Positions 25,285-34,658 of a DNA stretch of 64,000 bases are shown in pieces. The notes under the pieces were generated by a model. The model was not told the DNA's origin, did no database searches, and worked only from the letters and a program-made list of their open reading frames with translations. Where the stretch lies: the NCBI RefSeq assembly GCF_030413615.1, contig NZ_CP129236.1, positions 666,001-730,000 on the forward strand, written 5' to 3'. Position numbers and translations under genes: made by a program. Source of the stretch: Planococcus shixiaomingii. Its GTDB lineage: Bacteria > Bacillota > Bacilli > Bacillales_A > Planococcaceae. Positions within the stretch are counted from its first letter, which is position 1, and every line of letters starts with the position of its first letter.

Positions 25285-25306
25285 CCAATCAAAGGGGGAT
25301 TTAGAG

Positions 25307-26608
25307 ATGAAAGAATTTAAGGTTCGCAAAGGTCTTTTGGCGTCACTGTTTGTAACTGCGGGTATCCTTGCAGCTTGCGGCGGCGGGGAAGAAGAAGCGT
25401 CACAGTCGAAAGAAGAAAAAGTTACGGTCGACATTTTCCAGTTTAAAGTGGAGTTTAAAGACCAGTTTGAAGACGTAGTTGAACTATACGAAAAAGAAAA
25501 TCCGGACGTCAACATTGACATCACAACTGTCGGCGGCGGCGAAGATTACGGCGCGGCACTCCGTTCACGATTTGCTTCAGGCAACGAACCGGCCATCTTT
25601 AATATCGGCGGACCTCAAGATGTGGCAGACTGGAAAGAAAAATTGACAGACTTGAGCGATACGAAAGCTGCAGGCGCCGCTCTTGATGGCACGCTTGACG
25701 GCGTAACAGTAGAAAAAGAAGTGCTTGGCCTTCCGTATAACCAAGAAGGTTACGGGTTTGTCTACAATACTCGCCTGTTTGAAGAAGCGGGAATCGATCC
25801 AGCTTCCATCACAGATTTTGCAAGCTTAGAAAAGGCAGTAAAAACGCTTGATTCGAAAAAAGAAGAGCTTGGATTGGAAGCGGTATTCGCACTTCCAGGG
25901 AAAGAAGCTTGGGTGACAGGCCTTCACTTGTCGAACACGTTCTTAGCGCCTGAATTCAATCACAACGTACTTGATACGTTCGCGGCAGATAAAGTGGAAT
26001 TCAAATACGGCGATGCGTTCAAGAAAATCCTTGATTTGCAAAACGATTATTCTGCTCAGCCTTCTGTATCTCTAGACTACTCGCAGCAAGTGGAAGAATT
26101 GTTCTCGCTTGAACGCGTAGCAATCATCCAGCAAGGAAACTGGGTATACGGTTCAATCGCTGGAATCGATCAGGAACTTGCGGACAGCGGCGTTGGCATG
26201 ATGCCGATTCCTGTTGATGGCTATGAAGAAGGCGGCCTTCCGGTCGGCGTTCCAATGTATTGGGGTGTAAACTCGGCGAAAGACGAAAAAGTGGTTGAAG
26301 CTTCTAAAGAATTTATGGATTGGCTATATACTTCTGATGCCGGCAAGAAAGCGGTAGTGGAAGACTTTAAATTCATCCCTGCTTACGAAGGGTATGACAC
26401 ATCGAAAATCACCGATCCAATGTCGAAAGCCATCTATGATGCATCTGAAGCTGGAGAAACAATCGGCTGGGTCTTCATGGGCTATCCGACTGGATGGGGC
26501 GAAGGTGAAGTTGGCGCTTCAATCCAGAAATACTTGAGCGATGAAGCAAGCTGGGAAGAAGTTATTGAATCGGCTAAAAAAGCTTGGGAAACAAACCGAA
26601 GTAAATAA
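25307..26608 (+). CDS. ABC importer substrate-binding lipoprotein (alpha-glucoside/maltodextrin type)
   Basis: A 433-residue extracellular lipoprotein of solute-binding family 1. Signal peptide residues 1-23 with lipobox LAAC (Cys24); an acidic linker; then the two-lobed MalE-like fold (FKDQFEDVVELYEKENPDVN, GNEPAIFNIGGPQDVADW, VPMYWGVNSAKDEKVVEASK). It captures an oligosaccharide and passes it to the two permeases next door. The three GH13 enzymes and LacI regulator point to maltose/isomaltose-type sugars. AAGGGGG precedes the ATG at 25307; the longer frame reads through the operator. No ATPase gene is nearby. Confidence 0.87.
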   Translation: MKEFKVRKGLLASLFVTAGILAACGGGEEEASQSKEEKVTVDIFQFKVEFKDQFEDVVELYEKENPDVNIDITTVGGGEDYGAALRSRFASGNEPAIFNIGGPQDVADWKEKLTDLSDTKAAGAALDGTLDGVTVEKEVLGLPYNQEGYGFVYNTRLFEEAGIDPASITDFASLEKAVKTLDSKKEELGLEAVFALPGKEAWVTGLHLSNTFLAPEFNHNVLDTFAADKVEFKYGDAFKKILDLQNDYSAQPSVSLDYSQQVEELFSLERVAIIQQGNWVYGSIAGIDQELADSGVGMMPIPVDGYEEGGLPVGVPMYWGVNSAKDEKVVEASKEFMDWLYTSDAGKKAVVEDFKFIPAYEGYDTSKITDPMSKAIYDASEAGETIGWVFMGYPTGWGEGEVGASIQKYLSDEASWEEVIESAKKAWETNRSK

Positions 26609-26622
26609 ACCCGAGCCAACCG

Positions 26623-26652
26623 ACAAAGTAGCCTCCGGGCTACTTTGTTTTA
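26623..26652 (+). terminator. Attenuator-like hairpin between binding protein and permeases
   Basis: ACAAAGTAGCC/GGCTACTTTGT, followed by TTTT, 15 bp after the binding-protein stop. It probably reduces read-through into the permease genes. Confidence 0.75.
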
Positions 26653-26692
26653 AATTTAAGGGTTTTCTTCTATAAGAAAGGAAGGGCTATCT

Positions 26693-27553
26693 ATGCGCGC
26701 AAAAAGTTTTTCTTACTGGTTGTTTCTGGCCCCGGTCTTAATCGCATTATCATTAGTTGTAGTTGTCCCCATGCTGCTTGGCGTCTACTATTCATTCACT
26801 TCTTGGAACGGCATTGTCACAGGCAGTTTTGTCGGCCTTGAAAATTACACAAACGTCTTCAAGGACGAGCGCTTTATGGACGCGTTATGGTTCACCGTCA
26901 AGTTCTCGGTTGTGTCGGTTATCATGATCAACGTCATCGGGCTGTCTTTGGCGCTGCTTGTGACTTCCCACGTAAAATCCAGCAAATTGCTGCGCACGGT
27001 CTTTTTCATGCCGAACTTGATCGGCGGCTTGATTTTAGGGTTTATCTGGCAGTTCATTTTCATTAAAGTATTTGCGAGCATCGGCGAAATCATTGGCATG
27101 GAAAGCTTGCAAGGCTGGCTGTCGACAACGAGCACCGGGTTCTGGGGCTTGGTCATTTTGATGAGCTGGCAGATGGCCGGCTATATCATGGTCATCTACA
27201 TCGCTTATTTGGAAGGAATGCCAAAAGAACTTTTGGAGGCATCGGAAATTGACGGCGCATCTACTGTCCAGCGCTTCCGCTTTATCGTCTTCCCGCTTGT
27301 TGCGCCGGCATTTACCGTCAGTATGTTCCTGACGCTTTCCAATGCTTTTAAATTGTACGATCAAAACTTGTCTTTGACAGGCGGCGGGCCGTATAATTCG
27401 ACTGAAATGGTTGCGATGGAGATTTTCCAGACGGCGTTCACTCAGAACGTTTTCGCCTATGCACAAGCGAAAGCGGTCATTTTCTTCATTATTGTGGCGC
27501 TCGTAGCTTTGATTCAAGTGTATTTCAATAAACGCCGGGAGGTGGAGATGTAA
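26693..27553 (+). CDS. ABC sugar permease, MalF type
   Basis: A 286-residue inner permease with six membrane helices. The coupling loop EAA motif is EASEIDGASTVQRFRFIVFP (about residues 183-202), which docks the ATPase. The N-terminus (YWLFLAPVLIALSLVVVVPM) is the first helix. It pairs with the next permease. The ribosome site is GGAAGGG. Its stop overlaps the next start by one base (TAATG). The long periplasmic-type loop of enteric MalF is absent, as is normal in Gram-positive members. Confidence 0.88.
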   Translation: MRAKSFSYWLFLAPVLIALSLVVVVPMLLGVYYSFTSWNGIVTGSFVGLENYTNVFKDERFMDALWFTVKFSVVSVIMINVIGLSLALLVTSHVKSSKLLRTVFFMPNLIGGLILGFIWQFIFIKVFASIGEIIGMESLQGWLSTTSTGFWGLVILMSWQMAGYIMVIYIAYLEGMPKELLEASEIDGASTVQRFRFIVFPLVAPAFTVSMFLTLSNAFKLYDQNLSLTGGGPYNSTEMVAMEIFQTAFTQNVFAYAQAKAVIFFIIVALVALIQVYFNKRREVEM

Positions 27554-28368
27554 TGAGGAAAAAATGGAATTTCAAACTGGAATTTGTCGGCCTCTTTCTA
27601 GCACTTCTCTGGCTTGTCCCGTTTTACTTAATGTTCGTCAACTCCTTTAAAACGAAACGTGAAATCTTCACGAGCACGATCGCTTTGCCCGGATTGTGGA
27701 ATTTGGAGAACTACATCGAAGCCTATCAGGAATTGGACTTTTTGCGGACGCTGTTCAACTCGCTGTTTATCACCATCACCAGCGTGTTGCTGATTGTCTT
27801 ATTTTCGGCGATGGGCGCTTATGCGCTGTCCCGTGCAAAAAGCAAATTCAGTTCCGTGTTCTTTTACCTTTTTGTAGCAGCAATGCTTATTCCATTTCAA
27901 TCGGTGATGATTCCGCTGGTCACCGTATTTGGCCGTTTTGAAATGCTTAACCAGGCCGGCCTCATTTTCATGTACATCGGCTTTGGCGCCAGCTTGTCGA
28001 TTTTCTTGTACCACGGCGCGTTGAACAATATTTCCCGGTCGCTCGATGAAGCAGCGACGATCGACGGCGCAAACCGCTGGCAAGTGTTTTGGCATATCAT
28101 TTTTCCGATGCTAAAACCCATTACGGTCACGGTGGCAATTTTGAACATCATCTGGATCTGGAACGATTATTTATTGCCTTCACTGGTCATCAACCAGCCA
28201 GGAAAAGAAACAATTCCGTTGAAGATGTTCTTCTTCTTCGGTGAATATACAAAGCAATGGCATTTGGCGATGGCAGGCTTGACGCTGGCAATCGTTCCGG
28301 TCATCATCTTTTATTTCTTCGCACAGCGCGCCATCATCAAAGGCGTATCGGACGGAGCCATCAAATAA
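27553..28368 (+). CDS. ABC sugar permease, MalG type
   Basis: A 271-residue permease, six helices. EAA loop DEAATIDGANRWQVFWHIIF with MLKPITVTV; MFVNSFKTKREIF after the first helix; end FFFAQRAIIKGVSDGAIK, the usual MalG C-terminus that reaches towards the ATPase. Translationally coupled to the preceding permease. Together with the lipoprotein it makes a sugar importer lacking its own ATPase, which a shared MsmX-like protein would supply. Confidence 0.88.
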   Translation: MRKKWNFKLEFVGLFLALLWLVPFYLMFVNSFKTKREIFTSTIALPGLWNLENYIEAYQELDFLRTLFNSLFITITSVLLIVLFSAMGAYALSRAKSKFSSVFFYLFVAAMLIPFQSVMIPLVTVFGRFEMLNQAGLIFMYIGFGASLSIFLYHGALNNISRSLDEAATIDGANRWQVFWHIIFPMLKPITVTVAILNIIWIWNDYLLPSLVINQPGKETIPLKMFFFFGEYTKQWHLAMAGLTLAIVPVIIFYFFAQRAIIKGVSDGAIK

Positions 28369-28387
28369 CTGGCAGGAGGGGCGAAAA

Positions 28388-29407
28388 ATGGCCATTACAA
28401 TCAAGGATGTCGCAAAACAGGCGGAAGTTTCGCCCGCCACAGTATCAAGGGTGATTGCCGACAATCCCCGAATCAGCGCTAAAACAAAACAGAAAGTCCG
28501 GGAAACGATGAAAAGTTTGGGCTATTACCCGAACTTCCAGGCCCGCAACTTAGTGGCGCAAAAAACCCGGACAATCGGAATTATTATGGCAAATTCCACG
28601 ACACTGGCGTTTCAGAATCCGTTCTTTCCGGAAGTGCTTCGCGGCATATCCGTAAGCGCACACAACAGCCAGTACGGCCTTTACTTATCCACTGGAGCTA
28701 CAGAGGAAGAGATCTTTGAAGAAGTAGTGGCGATGGACCAAGGAAAACGAGTGGACGGCATTATCCTGTTGTACTCTCGGGTAGGTGACCGGATTATGGA
28801 CTATCTGTTCCAAAGCGGGTTGCCGTTTTCGGTTGTCGGACGCCCGCACACCAATGCGGACGCCATTTCTTACGTCGACAATGACAACATCGGCATCGCC
28901 AAACAAGTCATGGCGCATTTATTCGGCCTCGGCCATCAGCGTATTGCGTTCATCGCCGGAGGCAAGGATTTTGTCGTTACGCTGGACCGCTTGAAAGGCT
29001 TCGAAGAAGCGCTCGCTGAACACGCAATTCCCCATCAAGCGGAATACGTCGTCAACCAGGAAGGGATGCAGCAGGACGGCAAAGGAGCGATCCGCCAATT
29101 GTTCGAACTGCCCGAGCCGCCGACCGCCATCGTTACGCACGACGATTTGGTGGCGTATGAAGTGATCGGCTATTTGGAAGACTTGCAGATTAACGTGCCG
29201 GAAGACGTATCGATTATTGGGTTCAACAACCACGCGTTATCGAAGCATTTGAAACCGCCGCTCAGCTCCGTGGACATTTGCATCTACGAACTGGGCGTGG
29301 AAGCGGCAAATCTTTTATTAGAGAAAATAAATGACGAAAAAGCAGTTCCGCGGCAAATCACGGTTTCTTCCCGCTTGATTGAACGGGGTTCTTGCCAAGG
29401 TCGTTGA
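28388..29407 (+). CDS. LacI family transcriptional regulator of the alpha-glucoside locus
   Basis: A 339-residue repressor: N-terminal helix-turn-helix and hinge (TIKDVAKQAEVSPATVSRVI, about 3-22), then a periplasmic-binding-protein-like ligand domain (TIGIIMANST, GLPFSVVGRPH, SYVDNDNIGIAKQVMAHL, HDDLVAYEVIGYLEDL). MalR-like by context. It lies inside the operon, 19 bp after the permease and 13 bp before a GH13 gene. The two CG-centred palindromes before the binding-protein gene are its probable targets. Ribosome site GGAGGGG. A degraded copy of its last 27 or so codons lies at 31627. Confidence 0.87.
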   Translation: MAITIKDVAKQAEVSPATVSRVIADNPRISAKTKQKVRETMKSLGYYPNFQARNLVAQKTRTIGIIMANSTTLAFQNPFFPEVLRGISVSAHNSQYGLYLSTGATEEEIFEEVVAMDQGKRVDGIILLYSRVGDRIMDYLFQSGLPFSVVGRPHTNADAISYVDNDNIGIAKQVMAHLFGLGHQRIAFIAGGKDFVVTLDRLKGFEEALAEHAIPHQAEYVVNQEGMQQDGKGAIRQLFELPEPPTAIVTHDDLVAYEVIGYLEDLQINVPEDVSIIGFNNHALSKHLKPPLSSVDICIYELGVEAANLLLEKINDEKAVPRQITVSSRLIERGSCQGR

Positions 29408-29420
29408 GAGGATAAAGATT

Positions 29421-31040
<1,620 letters not shown>

Positions 31041-31293
31041 AAGAAGGTTTTGATTGAAAAGTTAAATTGGATGAGTGGGGGAATGGCTGCTGGCCATTCC
31101 CCTATATTCGTTATCATAAGGTGTTCAAATTCTCGACACAATTAGACGGAAAATTCAAAATAAATTTGTGTTTTCGAGTATTGTGAACGTATGTTCGCTT
31201 ATAAATGTTATATAATAAGGTTAAGAAATATATAACCGGACTGGGAAAAGAGAGCAGTAATTTAATTAGTAGAAAACAGAAAAACATAGGAGG

Positions 31294-31356
31294 ATGCTTT
31301 TAAAAAAAAGTGGAATATTATCTGCTTTTTTACTGGAAAAATTCGTACGAACCTAA
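31294..31356 (+). CDS. Doubtful 20-codon leader or truncated signal peptide
   Basis: MLLKKSGILSAFLL followed by EKFVRT and TAA. The start resembles a lipoprotein signal cut short. AGGAGG lies immediately before the ATG, too close for good initiation, so translation is uncertain. It may be the scar of a lost binding-protein gene, or nothing. Confidence 0.2.
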   Translation: MLLKKSGILSAFLLEKFVRT

Positions 31357-31376
31357 AACAAAATCCAGAATTAGTC

Positions 31377-31430
31377 AAAACCCCGAGCCATGGAAACTTT
31401 TTCAAAAAAGTATCTGATTCGGGGTTTTTA
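31377..31430 (+). terminator. Terminator-like hairpin
   Basis: AAAACCCCGA (31377-31386) pairs with TCGGGGTTTT (31419-31428) around a long loop with an inner A/T hairpin, ending in T. Upstream of GH13 copy B, it could be an attenuator. Confidence 0.55.
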
Positions 31431-31626
31431 CCTACCCAACATCGGTTATACATAGGGAAACCTTTTGAGGCGAAAGGAGTAGATGTTCGATAAAATTTTA
31501 TTAATTGACACAAAAAAGAGATAAAATCAGTAGGTTTATCCGTCAATTTCTGCTACACTGGCAACTTGTGAATTGTTATTCCAATTCTATGGGGCAACGC
31601 TGAAGTCGGCTCCTATAGGAAGAACA

Positions 31627-31735
31627 AACCTTTTAGTAGCATAGAAAATAATAGACGAAGGGGCATCTCTGGCACAATTTACGGTTTTCGGCCGCTTGAT
31701 TGAAGGGGGAAAGAGCCACCGGTCTTTGAGAGGGA
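31627..31735 (+). pseudogene. Fossil of the 3' end of a lacI gene
   Basis: In the frame of GH13 copy B the DNA reads NLLVA-stop-KIIDEGASLAQFTVFGRLIEGG. The end of the intact LacI protein (from residue 308) reads NLLLEKINDEKAVPRQITVS then SRLIERG. After one extra codon, about half of the residues agree, and nucleotide similarity continues through the spacer and ribosome site (GCTTGATTGAA, TTGAGAG) into the GH13 start. The TAG at 31642 and lack of upstream coding sequence show that it is dead. Confidence 0.7.
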
Positions 31736-31740
31736 TAGAT

Positions 31741-33360
31741 ATGAACAAAAAATGGTGGAAAGAAGCAGTTGCTTATCAAGTATATCCACGCAGCTTTAAA
31801 GATTCCAATGGGGATGGCATCGGGGATATCAACGGTGTTACAAGCAAGTTGGATTATATAAAAGAGTTAGGGATTGATGTCATCTGGTTAAGCCCGGTGT
31901 ACAAATCCCCGAACGATGACAATGGCTACGATATCAGTGATTACCAGGACATCATGGCGGAATTCGGGACGATGGAAGATTTCGACCGTTTACTCGATGA
32001 AGTCCATGCAAGAGGCATGAAACTGATTGTCGATTTGGTGATTAACCACACGAGCGATGAACATCCGTGGTTTATTGAATCCAAATCGTCGAAAGACAAT
32101 CCGAAGCGGGACTGGTACATTTGGAGCGACGATCCGACCAATTGGGAAAGCATTTTCGGCGGGCCGGCTTGGGAATGGGATAAAGAAACAAAACAATATT
32201 ATTTGCATCTGTTTTCGAAAAAGCAGCCGGACTTGAATTGGGAAAACCCAGAGGTGCGGGAAGCGTTGTTCGATATGGTCAATTGGTGGCTGAAAAAAGG
32301 AATCGACGGTTTCCGCGTTGACGCCATTTCCCACATTAAAAAAGATATAAGTGACATCCATGATCCTGAACAAAAACTATACGTCCCGGCATGGGATAAG
32401 ATGATGAATGTCGATGGCATTCAGCCGATGCTCGAGGAACTGCGTGATAAGACGTTTGCCAATCATGACATCATGACAGTTGGCGAAGCGAACGGCGTCC
32501 ATGTCGGGGACATTGAAGAGTGGATCGGCGAAAAAGACGGCAAATTCGATATGGTGTTCCAGTTTGAAAGCTTAGGCTTATGGGATACTGACGAACGAAC
32601 CGGCATCAACGTGCCGAAACTGAAAGAAGTGCTGACGCGCTGGCAAAAAGGCGTTGAAGGCAAAGGATGGAATGCCTTGTTTGTCGAAAACCACGACAAG
32701 CCGCGTGTTGTATCGACCTGGGGGAATGACAAAGAATATTGGCGGGAAAGTGCGACGGCGATTGCCTGCATGTACTTTTTCATGCAAGGCACGCCGTTCA
32801 TCTACCAAGGCCAGGAAATCGGCATGACAAACGCACCGTTTGCAGAAATAGAACATTACAACGACATCCAAACACATAATCTTTACCATAACAACTTGGC
32901 GGGCGGCATGGCCCACGAAGCCATCATGACGCTTCTTGGAGCGAAAAGCCGTGACCACTCACGCACGCCGATGCAATGGGATGCAAGCTTCAATGCCGGC
33001 TTTACCGGGGCATGGCCGTGGCTCATGATCAACCCGAACCACGACAAGATCAACGTGGAAGCGCAGCAGCATGATCCGCATTCAGTGCTCTCATTCTATA
33101 AACAAATGATTTGGCTCCGCAAACAAATGGACGTTCTTGTTTACGGCACCTACGAACTTCAAGACATTGGCCACGAGGCTGTCTACGCGTATACGCGGGA
33201 AGACGAAAACGAAAAAGTGCTAATCGTCTCCAACTTGGCGCAATTTGCTTGCGAATGGAACGCGCCAGAAGACGCCACGTTACTATTGGCCAACTATGAA
33301 GACGTAAACCCAACTCAATTGTACCCGTACGAAGCCCGGGTTTATAAGCTAGTTAAATGA
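31741..33360 (+). CDS. GH13 alpha-glucosidase, alpha-1,4 type (copy B)
   Basis: A 539-residue tandem duplicate of the gene at 29421, with the same catalytic positions: Asp194 (GFRVDAISHIKK), Glu249 (VGEANG), Asp319 (ENHDKPRV). Ala195 again indicates alpha-1,4 preference. Differences cluster at the surface and near the end of the barrel (NLYHNNLAGGMAHEAIM against NLYYYNLSEGMEHDAIM in copy A), so fine specificity may differ. ATG at 31741 with GAGAGGGA upstream. An in-frame extension to 31696 is the fossil of a lacI 3' end, not part of the enzyme. A strong terminator follows. Confidence 0.88.
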   Translation: MNKKWWKEAVAYQVYPRSFKDSNGDGIGDINGVTSKLDYIKELGIDVIWLSPVYKSPNDDNGYDISDYQDIMAEFGTMEDFDRLLDEVHARGMKLIVDLVINHTSDEHPWFIESKSSKDNPKRDWYIWSDDPTNWESIFGGPAWEWDKETKQYYLHLFSKKQPDLNWENPEVREALFDMVNWWLKKGIDGFRVDAISHIKKDISDIHDPEQKLYVPAWDKMMNVDGIQPMLEELRDKTFANHDIMTVGEANGVHVGDIEEWIGEKDGKFDMVFQFESLGLWDTDERTGINVPKLKEVLTRWQKGVEGKGWNALFVENHDKPRVVSTWGNDKEYWRESATAIACMYFFMQGTPFIYQGQEIGMTNAPFAEIEHYNDIQTHNLYHNNLAGGMAHEAIMTLLGAKSRDHSRTPMQWDASFNAGFTGAWPWLMINPNHDKINVEAQQHDPHSVLSFYKQMIWLRKQMDVLVYGTYELQDIGHEAVYAYTREDENEKVLIVSNLAQFACEWNAPEDATLLLANYEDVNPTQLYPYEARVYKLVK

Positions 33361-33374
33361 ACAGAAGATAGATG

Positions 33375-33412
33375 AACCAGCATTGCCCTTTGGGCGATGC
33401 TGGTTTTTTATT
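33375..33412 (+). terminator. Intrinsic terminator of the GH13 operon
   Basis: AACCAGCATTGCCC/GGGCGATGCTGGTT (one mismatch), loop TTT, then six T. The same AACCAGCA-type terminator recurs after the FGGY kinase (54680). Confidence 0.85.
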
Positions 33413-33415
33413 AAG

Positions 33416-33552
33416 TAGGGAGAGAATGCAGGTAGAAAAGTGAAGAGTGTAGGTAGAAACATGAAAAACATCGATAGAAAATTTAAAAGTGCGGGTAGAA
33501 ACTCGGAAAGAGCAGGTAGAAACGCGAAAACTTCATGAAGAAAATATTTCTA
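33416..33552 (+). repeat. 21-bp phased array locus R4 (short)
   Basis: Starting after GGGAGAGAATGCAG, five contiguous 21-bp units follow from 33432 with cores GTAGAA, GTAGAA, ATAGAA, GTAGAA, GTAGAA, and the array ends in CTTCATGAAGAAAATATTT. It has no palindrome. It is the shortest complete array and joins the GTAGAA class directly to the closing TTCATGAAG unit. 33553-33630 shows nothing more. Confidence 0.85.
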
Positions 33553-33631
33553 GCTAGCAGCTTGGCCCTACATGAGAATCTGGGCGGGTGCTGATTGTTA
33601 GCATTAGAAAGCATCCAACGGATATTCTAAA

Positions 33632-33664
33632 AAAAGGTTGGACAGTATAAAAACTGTCCAACCG
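33632..33664 (-). terminator. Terminator of the small membrane protein gene
   Basis: Minus strand: GGTTGGACAGT, loop, ACTGTCCAACC, then six T. Confidence 0.85.
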
Positions 33665-33671
33665 GCTTGAC

Positions 33672-33854
33672 CTATGTATTGGCTCTTTTTTTCTCATGCT
33701 CAAGTTCCATTTTCATCTGTTCCAAAGCAATTCTATCCCGTTCCAATTGAATGTTGGCCAACTTCATTTGCGCTTTTTTCTTCATGTCGTAACCGACTAA
33801 ACAAATAAATGCGCTTCCAAGAACAGCCAACATCAAATAAAATCCTATTTCCAT
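33672..33854 (-). CDS. Small membrane protein with coiled-coil tail (60 aa)
   Basis: One N-terminal membrane helix (about residues 3-23, IGFYLMLAVLGSAFICLVGY) is followed by a basic turn and a charged helix with heptad pattern (IQLERDRIALEQMKMELEHE). The family is not recognised; the shape resembles small anchors that oligomerise at the membrane. AAAGGAGTG precedes the ATG at 33854, and a strong terminator follows, which supports a real gene. Confidence 0.6.
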   Translation of the reverse strand: MEIGFYLMLAVLGSAFICLVGYDMKKKAQMKLANIQLERDRIALEQMKMELEHEKKRANT

Positions 33855-33963
33855 TCCAATCACTCCTTTCATTCCATCATAACACTCCTGAATTTTTCAA
33901 GCTGTGATAACATGGATTTACTGGTTACATGATGAAGTTCTGGAGGCAAGGAGGAAAACACAC

Positions 33964-34149
33964 ATGACGAATAAGAATTCGGTTGTCGCTGTTATTATAG
34001 CCATGTTTGGCATGATTGTAATAAGTACCTTTGACTTTCCTTATAGTCTGCAAAAAATCTATTCGGGCATAGTGATCGTTCTATTCGTTGCTGTGACAAT
34101 AGAACATTTCTATAGAAATAATAAAAGAAAGAAAGCGAACCGGGGTTAA
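33964..34149 (+). CDS. Small two-helix membrane protein (61 aa)
   Basis: Not recognised. It has two hydrophobic segments (SVVAVIIAMFGMIVISTF and IYSGIVIVLFVAVTIEHF) joined by a short polar loop, with a basic C-terminus (YRNNKRKKANRG) that places both ends in the cytoplasm. The ATG at 33964 lies eight bases after AAGGAGG; an ATG at 33904 in the same frame has no ribosome site. It is divergent from the other small membrane protein gene and ends at a terminator. Confidence 0.6.
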   Translation: MTNKNSVVAVIIAMFGMIVISTFDFPYSLQKIYSGIVIVLFVAVTIEHFYRNNKRKKANRG

Positions 34150-34178
34150 TGTTCAAGCAGGCAATCATTCAAAAGAAT

Positions 34179-34216
34179 AAACCCAGCATCGTCCTATGGG
34201 CGGTGCTGGGTTTTTG
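34179..34216 (+). terminator. Intrinsic terminator
   Basis: AACCCAGCATCGTCC/GGGCGGTGCTGGGTT (imperfect), then TTTTT. Confidence 0.8.
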
Positions 34217-34217
34217 T

Positions 34218-34606
34218 TGGAGTGAAAAAGTGCAGGTAGAAACTTGGGGAGTGCGAGTAGAAAGCTGGGAAATGTATGTAGAAAACATAAAAACGTCGGT
34301 AGAAATCGAAAGAGTGTCGGTAAGAGGGAAAAAAGCGTCGGTAGAAAATATAGAGAACGTCTCTTCTTCGTATTAAATAAACTGTGTGATTTGTCCTTAT
34401 GGCTTTTCGCTTTGGCGAAAAGCATCCAGATATGGTTTTGAGCTTTGCTTGTGGAGAGAGAAGTGGATAGAAATACGTGTAGAGTAGGGAAACATGAAAG
34501 TTCACGTAGAAACTTAGAAAGTTCATGTAAGAATCTAAGAAACTCATGTAGAAACAAGAAAAGTTCATGTAAAGAGGAAAGAACTTCATGAAGAAAATTT
34601 TTCCAG
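34218..34606 (+). repeat. 21-bp phased array locus R5
   Basis: Six 21-bp units from about 34234 (GTAGAA, GTAGAA, GTAGAA, GTAGAA, GTAAGA, GTAGAA), the palindrome at 34402-34423 (GCTTTTCGC arms), then TCATGTA-class units from about 34497 and the closing TTCATGAAGAAAATTTTT at 34606. The fifth unit again has the swapped GTAAGA core. No gene lies in 34150-34658; minus-strand frames of up to 149 codons here are by-products of the array. Confidence 0.87.
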
Positions 34607-34617
34607 CTTACCATTTA

Positions 34618-34652
34618 TAAAAAAAGACTGTCCTCTTGTGCGAACAGTCTTC
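34618..34652 (-). terminator. Terminator of the RR-HK-membrane protein operon
   Basis: Minus strand: AAGACTGT, loop, ACAGTCTT, then six T. Confidence 0.7.
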
Positions 34653-34658
34653 CTTTCT

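Larger units (their letters stand above)
31041..31626. other. Intergenic stretch between the two GH13 copies
   Basis: No convincing gene. Seen: a GGGGAATGGC/GCCATTCCCC hairpin (31077-31102) without a T run; a -10-like TATAAT near 31210 behind GAACGTATGTTC (31188-31199, GAAC and GTTC arms); a 20-codon frame at 31294-31356 preceded by AGGAGG; and a hairpin AAAACCCCGA/TCGGGGTTTT at 31377-31429. The mix suggests remains of deleted genes plus a promoter for copy B. Confidence 0.45.

Noticed and set aside
24679-25306. Prophage or integrative element at the repeat-rich gap
   Set aside because: No integrase, attachment duplication or phage gene; only short interspersed repeats and the operon's control region.
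31262-31546. 94-codon minus-strand frame as a gene
   Set aside because: No ribosome site, composition unlike a protein, and it crosses a terminator-like hairpin.
31696-31740. Longer N-terminus for GH13 copy B
   Set aside because: The extension aligns with the end of LacI, not with GH13 enzymes, and the ATG at 31741 matches the start of copy A.
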